From: Bacteroidota bacterium
Lineage (GTDB): Bacteria; Bacteroidota; Bacteroidia; UBA7662
Direction: 5' to 3'
Assembly: GCA_005799065.1 (NCBI GenBank)
Contig: SYHW01000001.1
Span: 1-36,325, forward strand
Length of the DNA: 36,325 bases
Shown here: positions 33,256-36,325 of the stretch, piece by piece
How positions within the stretch are numbered: the stretch's first letter is position 1
How the letters are laid out: each line of letters starts with the position of its first letter
Position numbers and translations under genes: made by a program
The notes under the pieces: model-generated
Seen by the model: the letters and a program-made list of their open reading frames with translations, nothing else
Told to the model about the DNA's origin: nothing
Database searches by the model: none

Positions 33256-34823
33256 CAAGCAGGTAGGCCCTCCGACTGCCTTTGGTGCAATGCACGCAAT
33301 ACCGGCTCGAGGCCCACTTCACGATCCAAACAGGTTAATAACTCCTCTAGCGTAAAGCGTTCTTGCTGCATGCTGTCGCGAAAACGTACCGTCACCTGAC
33401 CATCTTCAAGCGACTGGTGATCGATGGTAACACATAAAGGAGTACCCAAAGCATCTTGCCGGCGGTAGCGCTTACCAATACTATCCTTATCGTCGTATTG
33501 AACCTGATAGCGATAGCGCAAAGCATCAACAACCGTGAGTGCAAACTCAGGAAGCCCATCCTTCTTCACCAGGGGCAGAACAGCCACCTGAATGGGCGCC
33601 AAAAAGGGCGGAATCCGCAAAACCGTGCGCTCACTGCCATCAGGCAGGCGTTCCTCGGTGTATGCGTGCGACAAAACAGCGAGAAACATACGGTCGAGGC
33701 CAATGGACGTTTCTACTACATAGGGCACATAGGATTCATTCGTTTCCGGGTCAAAATACCGTAACTTTTTCCCACTGTGGCGCTCATGGCTACCCAAATC
33801 AAAATCAGTTCTTGAATGAATGCCCTCCAATTCTTTAAAGCCAAAAGGGAAAGCAAACTCGATATCGCAAGCTGCATTGGCATAGTGTGCCAACTTCAGG
33901 TGGTCGTGGTAGCGGTATGCATCCGTTCCCATACCCAATTGTTCGTGCCACCGCATGCGCGCCTGCTTCCAATAGGCATACCACTTCATCTCGGTTCCTG
34001 GACGCACAAAAAATTGCATCTCCATTTGTTCAAACTCGCGCATCCTAAAAATAAACTGCCTGGCCACGATTTCGTTGCGAAAAGCCTTACCTGTTTGAGC
34101 AATACCAAAGGGCACCTTCATGCGCCCTGATTTTTGCACATTCGAAAAATTAACAAAGATGCCCTGAGCAGTTTCAGGCCTTAAATAGATGGTTCCCGAT
34201 TCTCCACTCACCGCCCCCATCTCCGTACTGAACATCAGGTTGAACTGCCGTACATCGGTCCAATTGCGGGTACCGCTGATGGGACAAACCACCTCCAGGT
34301 CTTCAATGAGTTGTTTAAGCGCGGGAAGATCATTGGCCTCCAAGGCACCCTTCATCCGACGCTCAATTTCTTCGATTTTTTCGCGATTTCGGACAATATT
34401 CGGGTGGGTGGCGCGAAATTGTACTTCATCAAATGCATCCCCAAAGCGCACACGTCCTTTTTCTACCTCCTTGTCGATTTTCGCACTGATTTTTGCGATT
34501 TGATCCTCAATCAATACATCGGCCCGGTATCGCTTACGAGAGTCTTTGTTATCGATCAGCGGATCATTGAAGGCGTCGACATGTCCTGAGGCCTTCCAGG
34601 TGGTGGGGTGCATAAAAATGGCGGCATCAATCCCCACGATGTTCTCGTGGAGCTGAACCATCGACTTCCACCAATAGTTGCGGATGTTATTTTTTAGGGC
34701 CGCGCCGGCCTGACCGTAGTCGTAGACCGCCGACAAACCATCATACAATTCGCTCGATTGGAATACAAATCCGTATTCCTTGGCGTGGGCAATTACATTT
34801 TTAAAGGAGTCTTCGGCGCTCAT
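33255..34823 (-). CDS. glyS: Glycyl-tRNA synthetase, dimeric class II type
   Basis: This 522-residue single-chain glycyl-tRNA synthetase (alpha-2 type, not the alpha-beta heterotetramer) starts MSAEDSFKNVIAHAKEYGFVFQSSELYDGL, whose last part is the usual opening of this group. Then come AIFMHPTTWKASGHVDAFNDP, TYPE II motifs in RPETAQGIFVNF, FRNEIVARQFIFRMREFEQMEMQFF (motif 2) and SIGLDRMFLAVL (motif 3), and an anticodon-binding domain from PPFLAPIQVAVLP to the C terminus. Start ATG 34823 is supported by the family N terminus and by a TAnnTTTG box 18 bases upstream. The frame continues to 34946 without family resemblance. metG is coupled by a one-base overlap. Confidence 0.95.
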   Translation of the reverse strand: MSAEDSFKNVIAHAKEYGFVFQSSELYDGLSAVYDYGQAGAALKNNIRNYWWKSMVQLHENIVGIDAAIFMHPTTWKASGHVDAFNDPLIDNKDSRKRYRADVLIEDQIAKISAKIDKEVEKGRVRFGDAFDEVQFRATHPNIVRNREKIEEIERRMKGALEANDLPALKQLIEDLEVVCPISGTRNWTDVRQFNLMFSTEMGAVSGESGTIYLRPETAQGIFVNFSNVQKSGRMKVPFGIAQTGKAFRNEIVARQFIFRMREFEQMEMQFFVRPGTEMKWYAYWKQARMRWHEQLGMGTDAYRYHDHLKLAHYANAACDIEFAFPFGFKELEGIHSRTDFDLGSHERHSGKKLRYFDPETNESYVPYVVETSIGLDRMFLAVLSHAYTEERLPDGSERTVLRIPPFLAPIQVAVLPLVKKDGLPEFALTVVDALRYRYQVQYDDKDSIGKRYRRQDALGTPLCVTIDHQSLEDGQVTVRFRDSMQQERFTLEELLTCLDREVGLEPVLRALHQRQSEGLPA

Positions 34824-34840
34824 GATTGGGAGTAGGTCGA

Positions 34841-34848
34841 CAAAAATA
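34841..34848 (-). promoter_or_regulatory. -7 promoter element for the glyS-metG-plsC operon
   Basis: The minus strand reads TATTTTTG, a full TAnnTTTG match, ending 17 bases before the glyS ATG. It lies in the 113-base gap after the MscS gene and probably drives glyS, metG and plsC together. Confidence 0.5.
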
Positions 34849-34936
34849 GGGAAATTCAGGGGCTCTTGGGAAAAGCTAAGCGTGTGCTTACGGAAGCCAA
34901 CGGCTAAAGTGCAGGCACCATCCTTCCGTGCACAAA

Positions 34937-36058
34937 TTAGGCACAAGCACCACTGTCCATGGCCAAAACACTACCATTATGGCGAATAATGTCGTAGATT
35001 TTGAAATTCACCTCCTCGCGTACACCACAGTAAACTTCATGACTGCCGGTATTCACCAGATAATTGACCTGCACCACATACCCCTTGTCGCTGTAGTCGA
35101 AGAAATGAACCTGGTCGCCTGACTCAATTTTTGGGTGATCCGTTAAGACGGATCGAATCTCGTTTACTATCGCTTTCAAAGCGTCGGCGGAGGTAGATGC
35201 ACTCAATGTCAACTGAAATCGTGCCCTCTTCTGGTTGCCTTCACTCATATTGTTCAGGGGCGCGCCCACGAGGTTCTTATTGGGTACGGTGAGCAAGGTT
35301 TTGTCGAGTGTTCGGATGCGCGTTGACCGAAAACCCACCTTTTCTATGGTGCCAGATATGCCGCTAAACTCCACGCTGTCGCCTACCTGAAAGGGTTTGT
35401 CGAGAAAAATCGTGAACGAGCCAAGAAGATTGGCTAAACTCTCTTGTGCGGCCAGAGCCACTGCTAATCCGCCAATGCCCAGTCCCCCAATCAGGGCCGT
35501 TACATCAGCATCGAATACCCCACCTGCGGCCAACAGAACCCCGAAGATGACCAGGAGAATCTTGATGCCATCCACCGTGAACGGTATCATCTGCTTGTCG
35601 AGCCGAATGAGACCTCCTTCTGCCCTGCGCATCCAGTACACGCCCAAAAATGTGGTTAATGCAAGCAAGAAGCGAATCAGGCGCACTATAAACAATAGCT
35701 GCATCAAGATGGCCAGGTAATGATGCACACGCAATTCCTTTTCAAAGACCCGAACCGTTTGGGGAATATTCAGGAGCGTGAAACAGAGATAAAATACCAT
35801 GGCCATGCTCAAGGCCTGCATCGGCAGCGAAAGCATCTGCACAAATTCGTCGCGATTTCTCCGATGTTCATCGCCCTGTGCGCCCGTTGCGTCGAAGGCC
35901 TTAAATACAAGTTGGTTTACTATTCTCGCGCCTCTTCGCTTTAAGAGGTAGGCCAACAGCAAGAGCCCGGACACCAAAAGCAGCTGTCCCAGCGTATGCC
36001 CAGCCACAACCTGTGCCAGCAATCCCCGGATGGGTTCTATCGAATCGTTACTATTCAT
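34937..36058 (-). CDS. MscS-family mechanosensitive ion channel
   Basis: This is a 373-residue inner-membrane channel that opens on membrane tension. The N-terminal part has four hydrophobic segments (about residues 20-45, 75-100, 110-135, 155-175). Then comes the pore helix and MscS signature, ALIGGLGIGGLAVALAAQESLANLLGSFTIFLDKPFQVGD, followed by the beta domain VEFSGISGTIEKVGFRSTRIRTLDKTLLTVPN and NLVGAPLNNMS. The C-terminal part, RFQLTLSASTSADALKAIV, folds as the cytoplasmic vestibule. It is longer than E. coli MscS by an extra N-terminal segment, as in YnaI-type homologues. It has no close operon partner. A possible -7 box lies about 129 bases upstream. Confidence 0.93.
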   Translation of the reverse strand: MNSNDSIEPIRGLLAQVVAGHTLGQLLLVSGLLLLAYLLKRRGARIVNQLVFKAFDATGAQGDEHRRNRDEFVQMLSLPMQALSMAMVFYLCFTLLNIPQTVRVFEKELRVHHYLAILMQLLFIVRLIRFLLALTTFLGVYWMRRAEGGLIRLDKQMIPFTVDGIKILLVIFGVLLAAGGVFDADVTALIGGLGIGGLAVALAAQESLANLLGSFTIFLDKPFQVGDSVEFSGISGTIEKVGFRSTRIRTLDKTLLTVPNKNLVGAPLNNMSEGNQKRARFQLTLSASTSADALKAIVNEIRSVLTDHPKIESGDQVHFFDYSDKGYVVQVNYLVNTGSHEVYCGVREEVNFKIYDIIRHNGSVLAMDSGACA

Positions 36059-36186
36059 TTTGGAACTGCACGGGTCAAATTATGAGATTTTGCTGCTGAT
36101 ACCTGAATAACTCCGGAGCAACGAATAATTGAAGAAAAATCCCATTCAAATGTATAAAAATCCAAGGGTGTTTCATCACTGATGAT

Positions 36187-36194
36187 CAAAAATA
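36187..36194 (-). promoter_or_regulatory. Possible -7 promoter element for the MscS gene
   Basis: The minus strand reads TATTTTTG, a full TAnnTTTG match. It would give an untranslated leader of about 120 bases before the ATG at 36058. No -33 element is visible. It lies just downstream of the tRNA terminator. Confidence 0.35.
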
Positions 36195-36210
36195 TACGAC
36201 GATTACGCAT

Positions 36211-36236
36211 AAAAAAACCGCCTCGCGGGCGGTTTT
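36211..36236 (-). terminator. Intrinsic terminator after tRNA-Gln
   Basis: Stem AAAACCGCC / GGCGGTTTT with a short loop, followed on the minus strand by a run of seven T (TTTTTTT). It lies two bases after the tRNA 3' end. The A-tract on the other side would also let it work in the opposite direction. Confidence 0.8.
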
Positions 36237-36238
36237 CG

Positions 36239-36311
36239 TTGGCCGACTAGGTTTCGAACCTAGACTCTTCTGAACCAAAATCAGACGTGTTGCCAGTTAC
36301 ACCATCGGCCA
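36239..36311 (-). tRNA. tRNA-Gln (anticodon TTG)
   Basis: The 73-base cloverleaf has acceptor stem TGGCCGA/TCGGCCA with the U1-A72 pair typical of bacterial tRNA-Gln. The D stem is GTGT/ACAC, the anticodon stem TCTGA/TCAGA with loop TTTTGGT (anticodon TTG) and the T arm CTAGG-TTCGAAA-CCTAG. The discriminator is A and no CCA is encoded. A strong terminator follows. Confidence 0.95.
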
Positions 36312-36325
36312 ATTAAACGACTCTA

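Overview
This window comes from a Bacteroidota chromosome of moderately high GC content. Several signs agree. Two proteins end in type A type IX secretion (T9SS) sorting domains and one ends in a gliding-motility-associated type B (CHU_C) domain. DUF4270, DUF5686, DUF6428 and TIGR03643 families are present. Promoters match the Bacteroidota -7 consensus TAnnTTTG, and most starts lack a Shine-Dalgarno sequence. I cannot name a genus. No transposase, integrase, phage gene or CRISPR array was seen.

Layout. 1-3416 (minus): glmS (cut by the left edge), a DUF4270 lipoprotein and a short glycogen-synthase-like protein. 3511-6420 (plus, divergent): panC, panD, a flippase-like membrane protein and rfaE2. 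6473-9805: a 1110-residue secreted T9SS type B protein. 9887-10848 (minus): two small membrane proteins. 10993-15186 (plus): a lipoprotein GH13 alpha-glucanase followed by an exported amidohydrolase. 15250-15936 (minus): a VWA protein. 16203-17199: DUF1801 and apt. 17281-23154: a DUF5686 outer-membrane protein, a multicopper-oxidase-like T9SS protein and a beta-propeller T9SS protein. 23287-25909: small accessory genes (TIGR03643, a RNase H-like protein, a two-TM protein, an acetyltransferase-fold protein). 25998-28492: a broken P-type ATPase in an AT-rich stretch. 28603-30236: an ArsR, DUF6428, metallophosphoesterase operon. 30250-34823 (minus): plsC, metG and glyS. 34937-36311 (minus): a MscS channel and tRNA-Gln.

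How the genes work together. Housekeeping pathways dominate: hexosamine and heptose precursors for the cell envelope, beta-alanine and pantoate joining for CoA, purine salvage, two aminoacyl-tRNA synthetases and phospholipid acylation. Between them lies secreted and cell-surface material typical of a polymer-using bacterium.

The most unusual points are these. The P-type ATPase carries an in-frame amber codon and an apparent one-base loss in an A-run. The multicopper oxidase lacks its last copper-binding segment through a clean in-frame deletion. Tandem-repeat insertions of charged residues, always a multiple of three bases, interrupt otherwise conserved proteins (PanC, MetG, DUF5686). The ArsR operon has a palindromic operator lying over its own promoter, but no arsenic genes follow.
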